64,000 bases of DNA from the NCBI GenBank assembly GCA_029706075.1, contig JAINUG010000002.1:2616960-2680959 (forward strand), written 5' to 3'. Shown here in pieces: positions 47,901-60,725 of this stretch (within the stretch, counting starts at the first letter, position 1; every line of letters begins with the position of its first letter). The notes below the pieces were generated by a model that saw only the letters and a list, made by a program, of their open reading frames with translations, ran no database searches and had not been told where the DNA came from. Position numbers and translations under genes: made by a program. The stretch comes from Aldrovandia affinis (taxonomy: Eukaryota > Chordata > Actinopteri > Notacanthiformes > Halosauridae).

Positions 47901-50214
47901 CCCTCCTTTGCTGTGCACCGCGCAGTCCTTGCCCTGTCGGTAGTGGCCCACCTCGTCGGCAAAGTCGTCCTCCTCGGCCTCGTAGTCGTACTTGTCCTCG
48001 CTGTAGTCGCTGAACTTGTCGTAGTCGCTGTTTTTGTGCAACGGCGGCCTCTGGAGTTTGCCATGGCCCCCGCTGGACTGGCTATGCTGGAAACAGGCAC
48101 ACAAAGGACCGCAGCGTCACGTGACGGGCACGTGAAAACGGGTCGGTTTCCTACGCGGTGCGGTACGTGTCCACATGACACACCTCCAATAACGGAGAAC
48201 CAAGAGCCTGTTCTATTTGAGCCTGAACCAAGCAAATCTCCTGGCACCTGTAGACTGGGGAAAACCAGGAAAGCAGCCCATCTCTCTATCTATCTATCTA
48301 TCCATCCATTTATTTATTCACTTAATGTTAACATTAACATTTCTAACACTCATCAAACACTAAACACTCATCTAAGGTCAGATTTGTACTAACAAAAAGC
48401 ATAAGATGAACATAAACATAAAATACAAATCGAAAATTATTTCTATTTTACAGTGTAGTACAGTACAGTGGACAATTGGCAGCGTTAGCTGAATTCAAGC
48501 GGTGGTCTAACCTGTGAGAATGGGCCATCGTACTCCCGGTACGGGCCTTGGTTCTTCTTGCTCTTGGGTCTCTCTGACCGCTCGTGATCGGACTCGTAGC
48601 TGTCCGAGCTGTCCGAGCTGGAAGGGGAGTGGTTCTGGGGGGCAATATGGCAGGGGGAGGAGGTAAGACATTGTTCAGAGACACCACACCTCACCCCCGG
48701 GTTGAGAAACGCCAAAATCCAACCATGTCTCTGCACATCACATTCATATGAGCATCCTATCATTTCACATGCTTCTAAAAAAAAAGGTACTCATCCTCCG
48801 AATCTACACGTGAGAATCTTGCTAATACAGTATCCAGGAGTCTACCCAGCATTTTGTAGCTTTGAAACACAGACTATTTGAGGTCATTTGCTCAGCAATG
48901 TGAAATGCAGAGTTCCTCAATCATGTAGCCATCCGCATTAATTAAGCAAAATCGCTCAATCGTTTTTTAAGAACTTTTATCCCAAATTTCCTTTATTTCC
49001 CCTGTTTTGAATGTCCGTCCCATCGCTGTTACATCCTCCTAACACTCTGGTGGGCACAGAATGTCATGCACAACATGTGGTGGGCACCAGCTGGGCTGTA
49101 CAGGTGTTTCACTGGTGGACTGCACCTGCTGCACAGCTGGCACAGGCAGACATCCAACTGAGCAGATGAAAAAGGTGACTAAAACCTTCCCCACAATTGC
49201 GGCAATGGGCAATTATACCCCACGGGACTCCCAGCCAGAGTCAGCACTGGTACAGTCAGGATTAATGTACTGAAATGAATACAATTGTGCAATAAGAGCT
49301 TGGATGGAGCAACAAACAAATACATCTTTAGCATTTTATGGCAGAGATTGGCCATGCTTGTGTTACCCCCAAGTAAGCTGAAAGAATTAAGGGGAAGATG
49401 GCATGTTAGGAGAGGTGATGAGGCAGATAACGTCATGTTACTGGACTGGTGGCAGATAGGTGGTATGCTCACTTTTTGTCGGTCTCTCCTCCTCTTCTTA
49501 GACCTCCTCTTTTCCCTCACTTTCCTGGATCTCTTTCTCGAGCGCCTGCGAGATTTGTCGTCTCTCTCGCGCTCCTTCTCTTTTTCCTCATGCTCTTCTT
49601 TGATTTCTTTGCCTTCCTCCTCGATGCCGATTCCTTCGTCGTCTATTTCTCCATCCTCTAGTTCACCGTCCTCCCTTGAAAATCAAAACACAACAAAAGT
49701 ATTTCAAGATCAACTCTACTGACTAGGTGTTACAACCATGTAACACAAATTGAAAAAAAGTTAAGAACTACAATAACCTGAAGTGAAAGTTAAGATTTAA
49801 GCACCTTCAAAAAATATTAAAGGCTTTCCAAATCCCATTACAATCTGTACAATAATTTAAAAAATCTTCACCCACTAGCAAACTTAATTGCACAAAGTGA
49901 TTACCCCAAAACACATAACAGATAAAACCAATCACTTTTTCAATTACAAACTTTTATCTTCTGACTAAGCCATATAATTTTAGCTGTTCTTAATCAGTGC
50001 CATCAAACACAACTTTCAAAGATCACACCCTGAAGTCACTCCCATGGGACGCATCGATTAAAGAATAGTTTCACCATCAAGACATTTCCCTCAGAGGAAA
50101 GATTTCATCAGGGATCAACAGTCACGGGATTGTGCACCCTCAACACCACTTGTGCCTCCACAGTCACATGAAGTGGCACCAGAGACAAATACACTGACCC
50201 CCCAACATGCTGGA

Positions 50215-50245
<31 letters not shown>

Positions 50246-53200
50246 CTTCGATGGACGTTGTGGAAGAAGTGGAGTGTGTGTGTCTGCTGATTACAAGGCC
50301 ACTGATAGCCCTGTGTTACTGACGGAACCATGCCCTGCTGGAACCCAGCCAAACCAAGCCTGGTAAAGCTCGTTTGCTTTTCCACTGCTAGAAGATCACA
50401 TTAATTTGACCAGACTGAACAATGACGACAACGAAATAACTATACCATTTCTAATTATACAGCTTCCCCTACTTTATGTGATTAATGTTAACACAGTCAT
50501 CAAAGCTATAGCTGACACACACCAATAATGCAAGTGAATGAACATTTTGATAAGGACAAACAAGCATTGCAGCATGACTTAGATGTGTAATCTTTTGAGA
50601 AATAAATTAATTGCTGCATTTCACGATTGACTGAAGCCTCTGGTGATATTTAGAGTACTCCTTCCTGAAAGCTTTGGCGCTGAAACTAAAGTTACTGTGA
50701 CAATTCAAATATGACAGCTGTGATTGCCACCCTGTGTGTACATACCAAAGTCACACAACTTGACTAGGGAAGTGTGAGAGGGGAAAAGGAAGGCCCATAT
50801 CTACCATGACATGAATGGGTTCACTCTTAACAGGGTAAAACATCAGCAAGTGACACAGCAGAAATGAAGCCAAGCTGGGCGACTGCATATCAGGTATCAA
50901 GACATACGGTAACAGTAGGGGTGGTGTGGAGATACCGTCTTCAATGAAATGTAACTTTTTTTCACCCGTGTGGAAGGTTAAAAACATCACCTCTGGTCAA
51001 TTTGTAACCAGGCCGGAATCTGAAAGGTTGTGGGGCCAGAGTTTCACGGTCATTTCTGACTCAGCTCTACAAAAAAAACAATACACTGGAAAACCAGCCA
51101 GAACTGACCAGCGAGCCGAGATCCAATGTGACTGATGCGGTCATGTGGGGGCAGGGGGAAGGGCGCTGTGAGGAACAGCTGATTGACTTTAGTGTCATTA
51201 CATTGGCAGCCATGTTTGAGCTGGGGCAGGTCAGAGTTCACTGGGCTTGCCTCCATCACACTATGTTGACGAGCAAAGAGGTATGGGTAGGGTACAGTGA
51301 GAAACTCAAATTAAGCTGGGGTTCGAACCAACAACGTTGCAGGGTACAGGTGAACAGTCTTCCCACAGGGGCACTGGTGCTGGTGCAACCTGAGCCCTTG
51401 AAGATCTCATGTGGAGACCTGTGCTCCTGGAGTGCATGGGAGGGGCTTTAGCCTAAGGTGAGTTTATATTAGCTCCCTTCACCTCAACTCTACACAACCT
51501 GCAATATACCCCAAACAAACTGTAAACACACAGCCCCACTCCCCACTATAACTCCAAATGGCAGTCTCACTAAAAACATGATTGGCGTAACCACAGCAAA
51601 ACAAGCACATTTCAACATACACTGCCCTGACAATGGGAGTGCCCACTTCCTCTGTGTTTGGCACAACTTATGGTAGCATTGCCATTGCCTAGGATGTACA
51701 CATTACAAGGACAGAGATCCCACCAATAGTCAAGAAGACCAAACCTTGACCCCACCCAAAACTATGCACAATTTGATTCTGGTATGGAAACACGAAGCAA
51801 CAATCCCAGCCATTATTAATTCTCATAGGGTACATGCTGGGTTTGGGAGACTTGTGTGCTGACTGTTACTCTGCCTTCTCTAACCAATGAGTCAACAACC
51901 TTTTCTCTCCCAAAGAATGGAGATCAAATGCGAGAAACACAAGTGGACAATGGGGTGGGTCAACCAAACACTTCTAAATGGCAACATAGGTGCTGGGTAA
52001 GTGTGTTCTCTCTTGCTCTTGGCGGGGGGGGGGGGTATTATGTGAACGATGGCGCAATCAGTAGCAGTTTTGACCTGCCTGTTGTGGCAAGGTGCCAGGC
52101 CCATCAAGACCAGTTCTGCAATATATGTCATTTTGCCAGGACATAGGGAATATGTTGTGTTCTTTATAATGACAAACATGTTGTGAGGTACACGCTCCAT
52201 GTTTACGGAAAGGGATGGGGGTGTCAAGAGTGTGAAATGGGTGGGAGCTAAACTGCTGAGAGATAGAGGAAATCTGTTTCTGAGTTCCTGGTCACATGAC
52301 CAATGACAAACACAGGTAAGAAAGGTAACAACAAATTGAACGGGGGGATTAGCCTTTGGATCAATTAAGCAGAAGCATGCCACACCCAGATTTTTACAAC
52401 TGAGAAATAATACTGTCACTTTGGCGTTTTCCCCAGTGGCCACTCCAGTCAATGTTGGCTAACGCTGACTATCTAACCTCTAGATAACTGGGCCTACTTT
52501 TGAACACTATATTTTTGAAAGGCAACTATCACATACATTACATTTTCTACAAAGAAAAAGAAAAGTTTAAAATTACATGATCTATGAACTGATAACTATT
52601 TCAGCAGTCTTAACAGGTGTACTGCAGGAGCCAACCTAACTTTTAGGGTCACGGTTGAAGTGTTTTCTCCCGGGGTAACAAGCATACTTGTGTCCCACCT
52701 AGAAACGGCAAAATGGCATGTTATATCTTCTTAATGTTTTGAATTATTTGCTGCAAAGAGGACATTATCATTCAGGGAGACTTCTTGCCATTTTTTTCTT
52801 TTGGCAAGATTCCACACCTCACTATTTTTACAACAGAGGAAAAGTACCTTGCTCAAGGGTACAATGGTCATGCTGCCCCAGGAGTCTAACCCATGACCAT
52901 AAGCTGCACTCTTCAGTGCTGCCACTACAATACACTGCTGAACACTATGGTGGGTAGTGGATGTGTGTGTGTTGGGGGGGGGCAACCTTAATCTTCGCTA
53001 TGGTGATGTGACATTACCATACATATCATCACAACTTCAGCGGTCACTGAAATTACCAACAAAAAAATGATTAAATACTTAAATACTGTCCTGAGATTTT
53101 TTTGTAACAATTTTTAAAATGTATTACTAAAAGGATGAAGTACAGGCTGGTTAAACTGAATGTCCCCAATGCTTCATAATACTTTTAACAGCACAGAATA

Positions 53201-54365
53201 TTGCACCCTGCAAGGGTTAGCCTATTTGAACTTCTGGTGATTCCCATGATTACATGGGACACCAACTATAAAATGCCTCTTAAAAACACAGTTAGAGGGG
53301 CAATTACTTATTTCTACACTTCTAAACAAATTACTACAAAATGTCCTTTCCTCAACTGGTTAACTTTTCCATTACTGTTATAACCACTGCAACATACGAA
53401 TGCAGAAACTGCATTTCTAAAATATTCATCAGTGAAATACTGAAGTACTGTTCATACAAAAGGTATGAAGGTTTTGTTTAATTCCAGGTAAGATATTTAG
53501 ATTTTCTCCACAATCTTCCTCCTGCACTTGGGATCTAGCTGTCAATATACCATTTCTTTACAGTGGGGATTAAAATACTTAGATAACCAAATTGGCAGCA
53601 CACACATCCACGTATACTTTCCGGGGAAACACCAGCACAACTTTAAATAAAAATAAAAAATGCAGATGGATAAAGGGGGCAGATGTAACAGGAAGCATAG
53701 AGGTCAATATCTACAGGTTCAACAGTACTACCGCTTTCCAACTAAACGATGAGCGAGTTCCGCACACTGTCTGACCAGCAGTGCTTCTGAAGTGCTCGTA
53801 AGGGGGTGGCAAAGCGCATGATTGTTGGGGAGGCTGTCCGACGTCACTCTCATTTACATTTAAAAAAATCTGGGCAACATGAAAGCCACGATTCACAAGA
53901 CACATTTTCAAAATGGTCGACTCATCCCTTTCTTTCATGCTAAAGAAAACCACCACCAAGTTAGCGTGTTAGCGTGCTAGCGTTCCGCAACACAACGGCG
54001 GTTCGACCTAGCTAGTTCATCTCACTGGACTGCGCAACTTACCATTACAAGTGCATTTGTGGCACGGAAAGAAACTGTACTGATTTTTTGTAGCTAGCTA
54101 GCTATCGAGAAATAAAAATGAAAAGGCATGCAACATAACTAACTAGCTAGCTCTGTAACGTTACAAGAGGGACAGCTAAATGCTAGCTAGCTAGCAGTAA
54201 GGCCTGGCTTCACCCAAAACCAAGAATCACATCAATATATCCTTTACGTCGAGCCAAAAAAATACAAGCATTTACTCTACACGTACAGATAATCCTTTTA
54301 CAGAAGAATTTTCAGATAAGAATGTTACTCGACCTTTCGTCCCCTGCAAGTTCAGAGTCTGTCAT
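40930..54365 (-). CDS. zc3h6: Zinc finger CCCH-type protein ZC3H6 (ZC3H4/6 family), 12 exons
   Basis: Nuclear CCCH zinc-finger protein; its paralogue ZC3H4 acts in termination of non-coding transcription. Exons: 54365-54334, 49674-49473, 48634-48512, 48086-47843, 47376-47237, 46767-46639, 46345-46231, 45499-45390, 44843-44629, 44232-43772, 43170-42967, 42426-40930. About 1,156 residues (human ZC3H6 1,189). Parts: [23 protein letters not shown] start, Lys/Arg- and Ser-rich region, RG-rich exon 5, three CCCH fingers ([58 protein letters not shown]), the [15 protein letters not shown] motif, [20 protein letters not shown], a proline/glycine-rich region, [10 protein letters not shown], eight glutamines, and the C-terminal [10 protein letters not shown] and [12 protein letters not shown]. 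Intron 7 is AT-AC. The last exon has one extra base in G6 at 42116-42121. zc3h6 is preferred to zc3h4 by synteny with ttl, polr1b and fbln7. Confidence 0.92.
42305..42328 (-). repeat. (CAG)8 polyglutamine run in zc3h6
   Basis: Eight CTG triplets on plus, read as eight CAG glutamine codons between IK and HPAVHQ. A pure triplet run, likely to vary in length between individuals. Confidence 0.9.
42484..42671 (-). mobile_element. tRNA-derived SINE (family A), near full length
   Basis: Minus-strand copy in zc3h6 intron 11, 58 bp upstream of the last exon. It shows the tail (aggcatttagcagacgctct on plus), the 'tttatacagctgta' stretch and the B box (gaatcaaacctgcaacc). Part of the body is deleted compared with 12189-12410. 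Confidence 0.85.
44861..44948. repeat. (CA)n microsatellite next to a zc3h6 splice acceptor
   Basis: About 88 bp of CA with a few CAGA units. On the transcribed strand it is (TG)n and ends only 17 nt before the first base of exon 9 (44843). The remaining acceptor tract is tttctgtctccacgaag. Confidence 0.97.
45500..46230 (-). other. U12-type AT-AC intron of zc3h6 (intron 7)
   Basis: On the minus strand the exon ends CAC-A and the intron starts ATATCCTTTC, the exact U12 5' splice-site consensus. It ends TTTCCTTGAT-GTTTGAATCC-AC, with a U12 branch site at 45521-45512 and an AC acceptor ten bases further on. Splicing there gives codon A|AT (Asn) and joins IYMH to NEYPCKFF, as in the human protein. 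No GT donor fits that join. The intron is 731 nt and contains a family C SINE. Confidence 0.9.
45708..46049 (-). mobile_element. Long tRNA-derived SINE (family C)
   Basis: Second copy, opposite orientation to 19913-20225, sitting inside the AT-AC intron. On the minus strand it runs from gggcctgtcgtgtggtccga through the B-box region to a tail with ggctaccaaattgggagaaa. Frames over it are not genes. Confidence 0.85.
46782..46850 (-). mobile_element. SINE tail fragment
   Basis: aagcatttagcagacgctct followed by tatccagagcgactta on plus is the shared SINE tail. It lies 15 bp upstream of zc3h6 exon 6. Confidence 0.75.
47565..47709 (-). mobile_element. Short tRNA-derived SINE (family B)
   Basis: Minus-strand copy in zc3h6 intron 4, very close in sequence to 29475-29620 (gtggcccc end, GGTTCAATCCCC B box, TTGGCAA loop). 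Confidence 0.88.
49675..54333 (-). other. zc3h6 intron 1
   Basis: 4.66-kb intron between the 32-nt first coding exon and exon 2. It holds an (ATC)n run at about 50217-50243 and a G10 run near 52025. No transposon or gene was recognised. GCTAGCTA-rich stretches occur at its 5' end (54004-54200). Confidence 0.6.
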
Positions 54366-55657
54366 GTTTTTGTGAAGAACGGGGTTTGGGGGATTGTTGG
54401 AAAGGCTCGCGAAAGCCATGGAAACGAGATTGCCCTTCTCCCGACACACGAGTGAGTTGCATTCAGTCACTCAAGGAGACGTTGGATTGTGAGATGATGA
54501 AGGATTGCATTAGTCTGAAAAAACTCACGGTTACAAGTCTTTACAGTGAGAGACAGTAAACACAGACTTTTATCCAGTCTCTTATCAATGATGTTTTAAA
54601 ACTGTAAACACAGTTTTGATACCCCGCTTTTCTAATGTCCCGTCGGTTGACTGTTTTCTTGGTGAAATATTGGCGACGGAGGGTGAAACAAACAGAAATG
54701 TAATCATTTTCGGTGGATTCTATTCCTTCACAAAACATGGCTCCCGCAACGCATTCTCAAAATGGCTGCTGTAAACCTGAGGAGAGCAATCGTATCCTTC
54801 CTCTTGAAGAATTGGACCTATCAGATCAATCTAACCCTATCAGTTGGTAGTGGGTGACACTAGGGATTGGTCAATATAATTAAATTATGCAAATTAAACA
54901 ATGTCTATTGGCTCTGTAAACTGTCAATAAAGTAGGCAGTTTTAGACAATCAAGCTTGAAAGGCTGGAAAAAACTATCCAATAAAATTCAATGTTACGTC
55001 ATTGCTGCGGAATGATTTGTTTGTCGGCAAGTCTGTGATTTCGACAGATGTTTACTTTGAATCTCAGTATTGTTCATTTATGTATATTAAGCTCAACGAT
55101 TAAAATGACACCACAACAATATAATTAGTTGAAGTATAGGCATCACTCTCGCTCCAACTGTGTGTGTGTTTTCATGAATGTTGAAGCTCAGTTTTCGTAG
55201 GATGCCTTAACAGATACATGTACAGCACAACGTAATCCTATCCTTGTAGTATGTGTGTTTTTGTGTTATTCCTAAACCAAATTGTTACGATTACTTAAAC
55301 GTTAGATGGCGCTATATCACCACAGAATTCGTAAGACTTAATTTAGTTTGTTAAAAGAATTCCAAGCTACCACTTTTGCTCTAGCTGCTATTTAGTGTTT
55401 CAAGGAGGTAAGAAGTGTCTTCCGCAACAAATTGTTCAATATTGAGGGATATGCAGGTACATCGATTTTAAAGAGAAATGGCCAATACACTATGTATGTA
55501 TGCATATAGGCTTCTAAACTAGGCCTTTTGCCAAGACTTCTCACCACCAGGTAGGTTTGTATGTGCAAAACACATTGACCCATTGTGGAATCTACTTTGC
55601 CGCTTTGGCGGGTGTTTGAATGGTTTTACACTGAAAAAACAAACTATATATATATAT

Positions 55658-55789
55658 GCCATTTAGCAGATGCTTTTATCCAAAATGATTTACAGTAGTG
55701 AATGCATACATTTTTCAGTATATGTGGTCCCAATGGGAATTGGAGTGTTATCAATGCCATGCTCTACCTACTGAGCCAGACAGAACCAC
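55658..55789 (-). mobile_element. Short tRNA-derived SINE (family B), diverged
   Basis: Has the tail, the 'agtgaatgcatacatttttc' body and the head, with a small deletion in the B box. It follows a short (TA)n. Confidence 0.8.
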
Positions 55790-57129
55790 TGCATTCACTC
55801 CCATAGACACACACAGCTGAAGCCAAAAGAAAGACAGAAGTTGAGTATCTCAATTAAACAAATGGTCTTTGGTCACATGCATAACTAAGTGTGTAGCTAT
55901 AGCACCAGTATACTGTAGGTCCTAACATGGGCTTTCATTCTTAATCCATTTGTTCCATAACTCTTATGAGTTAAGTAACCATGAAAGTACCATTTTGTAT
56001 GATTCAAATTGCATGACAAAATGTTAATGCCTGGGACAATGAGCCATGTAAAGTATCATAATCTTCATCCCTAATGATGAGCATGAAACCACAACTCCAT
56101 TATTGTGTTACAATTAGGGCTCTGGACTCACAATTTTAGATCTTGAAACAGATATTTCATAGGTAAGGGCATGGGTTTTTCACCACCTCTGTCAGGAACT
56201 TGCAGTTCCGTCCACAAACACCAAGGTGGATGGAGGACATTCTGAAGCTACTTGTTAAGCAATCAAAGCATTACAATTTCAAGCAATCATTCAATTACCA
56301 CAAATGAGGTGCGTATTGTAGTGTAGTAGACTAGTCAGCAATTGGCGCTGCACATACCCACATGTAATCAAACTGATTGATTTGTAAGTAGGTTACTGTT
56401 TTCAATTGTGAAATATCTGTGTTCACACTTCTGTAGGACATCATGTCTGTCCTGGAGCAAAGAAACTGGTACGTTGAAATGAGTGGGCGGATATTTTTAA
56501 ACCACACAAACTTATAAAAACAACTGAAAGCAAAATGAAAATGTTTTTTTGACAGCCTAAAGGCAAAATACATAATCAGTTCAGGGAGCACAATATTTTG
56601 TATGTATGGTGTTGAATTTAATCATTGTCAGATAATTTGTTGTTTCCTCTTTCATGAATTGTCTCAGAGGTGTAAAAACTTGTCCATAAGAGGAAACTCC
56701 CCTCTCTGAAACAACGTCAATTTGTAGACTTGTGCCCTTGCACCAGCACTCAGATTGGCACTTAATTGTATAATTAGTCACGTTCATTTGAGTAATTGGC
56801 ACTAATTACTGAAAATGCCTTGAGTATTAGAAAGGAATTGCAGCTTCTTGAGAGAGGTGGTGAAAAACACATGGGGTTAACCATGAATAAGTGAGAAAAT
56901 ACAATAAGCTATAAAACTGAAACATGAAAGTTAACAGTGGTCATATAGAATTCAGATGAATGTAGTGGATATCCTCACCATGACTCTATGCTGTAGATCC
57001 TGAAGTTCACATTGACATGGCTTTGTACTGGAAGTGGTGCTGCTCTCAGATATTGTTTATGGAACCAAATAACTTTGCACATGTTTACACAACTACAAAT
57101 AATATTTTGGATAACATATGGATAATCAT

Positions 57130-59890
57130 CATCATCTATTAAACAGTAAGGAGTTGGGCCACCCTCTGCCCTCAGTTTTTAAATGTTTCTAGTGGGATAT
57201 TGGTCCATTCTTCAAGAAGGGAGGAGCAGTGGGGCTGGTTCTCCCGCGCCATCTCTAAGACTGCCGTGGCAGTGTTAGGGAGAAGAAGAGGTTCCAACAA
57301 GGAAAGATGGATATCAGATAGGACGTGGAACTTGATTGATGAAAGGAAGATGGCTAAGATAAAAAGAGAACAGAAGAGGGGGCTCCGGAGATGGAGGATG
57401 GAAGATGAGGAGTGCCAACGCCTGGACAAGGAAGTTAAAAAGAGCTGCAGGAATGATAGGAGAAGGTGGCTAGAGGAGAAAGCAAGCGAGGCACAGGAGG
57501 CAGCAGAGAAGAACGAGATGAAGACGCTGTACAGGATCGTGCGGTCAGCTCTAGAAGCATGCCAATCAGGAGCAAGGATGGCAGGGCTCCTCTGAGCGAC
57601 GAATAGCAAGAGGCAAGGTGGGTGGAGCACTTCTGTGAAGTGCTAAACCAGCCAACACCTCCCACGCTTTTCAACCTTGACCAGGAACCACCAGCTCCAA
57701 CTCTGAACATTACTTCAGATGAGATATCAGGTATTGAAGTTGCCAGAGCAATCAAGAGCCTCAGAAACAGCAAGGCGCCAGGACTCGACGAAGTATCCGC
57801 CGAGTTGTTGAAGCACGGTCGAGAGGTCGTTGTGGTGAGCCTCACCCACTTCATCTGGCACTCCGAAGATGTTCCTGCCGACTGGAAAAGTGGGGTCATC
57901 GTGACGCTGCCCAAGAAGGGAAACCTCAGTGACTGTAACAACTGGCGGGGCATCACACTGCTGTCTATCCCTGGCAAGGTGTTCTGCAGTGTACTGCTCC
58001 AACGCCTAAAGACAGAGGTGGATAACATCTTAAGAGAAGAACAAGCTGGCTTCTGGAAGGGAAGGTCCTGCTCCAAACAGATCTTCACACTTCGTAACAT
58101 CATTGAGCAGTGCCTAGAACTCCAGATGACCCTCATAATCAATTACATCAAATTCAAGAAAGCTTTCGACAGCATCCACCGTGAATCACTGTGGCAGATT
58201 GTCCAGCTGTACGGCGTGCCATCCAAGTACGTGAACATCTTCAGAGCCCTGTACCGTAACTCCACTTGTCGAGTCAGAACTAGCAGTGGCACTACCGATG
58301 ACTTTAACATTGCGACCGGTGTAAGACAGGGTTGCATCCTGTCACCCTTACTCTTCCTTATCGTCATCGACTTTGTGATGAGGAAGACCCTTGCCAGGAC
58401 GAATTTTGCCATCAAGTGGGGACAGGACAGACGGACCGACTTGGACTTTGCAGACGATCTGGCTCTGTTTAGTCACACCCACCATGCATTACAAAAGATG
58501 ACCAGCAATCTCCATGAGCACGGAGGGAAGGTTGGTCTACGGATCAGCCACGAGAAGACCAAGGCCATGATCATCGGGCAGGACCAACATCACCCACCAC
58601 TCTCTCTACGCGAGCATGAATCAACGTCGACAACTTCACGTACCTTGGCAGCAACATCTCGAGCACAAGAAACGTGGAGAAGGACGTGCGAACAAGAATT
58701 GGCAAAGCTGCAGGAGTGTTCCAACGGCTCCGCAACATATGGTCGTCCAATGCCATCACTACGGCCATCAAGCTACGCCTCTACATGTCAGTGGTCATTC
58801 CAACAGCGACCTACGCCTGCGAGAGGTGGATGAAGACAGCCAGCATCACCAACATGTTGGATGTCTTCCACCGACGATGCCTCAGAACCATCTTGAAGAT
58901 CTCATGGCGAGACCACATCACCAATGCAGAAGTGATGAGAAGGACAGGGGTGGCACTACTGTCTGACATGGTCTCTGATAGGAGAAGAAGACTGGCTGGA
59001 CACGTACTCCGACTGCCAAGAGAACGACCAGTGAGTGTGGCAATGGACTGGGTGCCAGAGGGTGGCAAGAGGAAGAGAGGGAGGCCAAAGAAGACGTGGA
59101 GACACACGTTTAAGGAAGACCTAAATGAGATGGGTGTCAGCTGGCATGGTGCATGGAGGGTCGCCAGTGACCGGTGCAGATGAAGGGGACTCATCGCCCA
59201 ATGTTCCAATAGGAACGGGAGGAACTAAGTCTAAGTCTAAGTAAGTCTTCAAGAAGGTGGAAATCCACTCTGCACTCTACCTTCCAGAACTTCCCAAAAA
59301 GTTTCAATGATGTTTAGATCTGGTGATTGTTGTGGCAATGGAAGGCATTTGATTACATCCTGGTGTTCCTGAAATCACTCATGATTTATCAGTGTGTATT
59401 GGGGCGTTATTGTTTTGGAATATGGGAACATCTTGAAGAAACAGTGTTTGCACCATAAGGTGCGTCTGGTCACCTAAAATGGCTTTGTATTCCTTGGCTG
59501 TAATTCTACCATGCAGAGTATTAATCAGACCCAAGGATGAGATGGCTGGCCATACCATAACAGATCCACCACAGCTGGGAATAGGCAATGTGGGTTGAAG
59601 ACTTCCTTTGGCTTTCTCCAAAAATAAACCCGTCCAGATGTAGGAAAAAGAGTAAAAGGCCACTCACCAGACCATATTACCTTCTTTGACTGCTCAGGAG
59701 CCCAGGGTTTGTGCTCCTTACACCAGGTTATGCATTGTTGTGCATTGACCTTGGATACAAGCAGTTTACAAATGGCAGCCCTACCATAAATATCAGCTCT
59801 GTGATGCAATTGTTCCTTATTTGGTGCATGTCGTCATGATTTTAGACACTGTTCCCCATGACACATTAAATAACTGTAATTCAGCACCAC
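57130..59890 (-). mobile_element. Tc1/mariner-like transposon split by a LINE
   Basis: On the minus strand, transposase remnants run from about 59830 downward: VNAQQCITWCKEHKPW, then SGEWPFTLFPTSG, then GSVMVWPAISSLG, then FQNNNAPIHT. After a gap caused by the LINE, the C-terminal part (WTNIPLETFKN) lies at 57220-57170. Stops and frameshifts are present. The second catalytic Asp of the DDE motif (normally QDNAP) reads as Asn here. Clearly inactive. The ends are not fixed precisely. Confidence 0.8.
57221..59245 (+). mobile_element. Non-LTR retrotransposon (LINE), 5'-truncated, with 12-bp target duplication
   Basis: Inserted in the Tc1-like element. tcttcaagaagg occurs just before (57209-57220) and just after (59246-59257). 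The open frame at 57622-58617 carries a reverse transcriptase domain with NSKAPGLDEVSAELLK, WRGITLLSIPGKV, EEQAGFWKGRSC, GVRQGCILSPLLF and the catalytic FADDLALF. A linker (WISDRTWNLIDERKMAK) precedes it. After a frameshift near 58617 the C-terminal part continues to about 59183 (RRLAGHVLRLPRERP and KKTWRHTFKEDL). The endonuclease part is missing. The 3' end is a (TAAGTC)n tail, not poly(A). It is most like Nimb/I-group elements as I remember them, but the clade is unsure. Confidence 0.88.
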
Positions 59891-60725
59891 CTATTTGACC
59901 TCTTTCATAATCTGTTAGATCTCTCATGTTATAAACTCTCATACTAGTGTTAACTTCAACACGTCTTTTATGACATAAACATATTGGTATTTAGTATTGA
60001 TATTAATATGAAACACGCATAGACTCCTTTTAATTGTTGAGACAATTGGTTTAGATTCAATAACACCCACATTTGACTATTTTAAAAAAAATTTGGACTG
60101 TCCCGTCAGTTCACTGTCTTTCTTTCTCATTCTTTAAGGTAAGAACTCTCCGCACAGTATTTTTTTACTCCAAGGATGTGATGGAAGCTGTTAAGTGAGC
60201 TAATGCTTTATACAATTTTAATGAACCGTGCCTGATCATTACAGTAATTAGGTGCAGTAATTACTCAACCCAAGGCTTGAGTAACGAGCATTGCGGTCGG
60301 TTCTGCTTCGTGAAATCTCTCGTGTCTACAGTCAGATGATGGCGACTTTCCGCGTAAAAGAAGAACATTTTGCAGTCTGGATTTAGCTCTGCGCTGGGGT
60401 GTTAGTGGGAGGGATTATTACTTCCATTGCTCGTGGGAGTCTGGGGGACGTTAGGTAGCAGCTTCAGCTTTCTTCCTGGCTCCCGGAGCGCGCGGACACG
60501 AGACCGCATCCCAGCTGTTGCTGCACCACAACCCAGCCGATGAGCATCGCCCACCTCAGGAGTCTGACTTAGAACTTGTTGCTCAATTGCATTGACATCG
60601 CATCGCCTTGAGTTTACCGCTTGGAATACCCCCGGCGCGACATTTACTCACTATAAGCACCTGGCGATTCTCCCTGCAGGGTTAAAAACATTGCATAGGA
60701 CAGCATCTTAATCGGACTTTACAAC

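Larger units (their letters stand above)
54366..60725. other. Divergent intergenic region between zc3h6 and fbln7
   Basis: Holds both promoters, a family B SINE (55658-55789) and a Tc1-like transposon with a LINE inside it (57130-59890). The last 300 bases before 60726 are GC-richer and should hold the fbln7 5' leader. The rest is AT-rich and unremarkable. Confidence 0.55.

Noticed and set aside
40930-54365. Calling the CCCH gene zc3h4
   Set aside because: Domain order fits both paralogues, but the neighbours (ttl, polr1b, fbln7) and the exon 4 motif ending in MKGMQ match ZC3H6 better. Some doubt remains.
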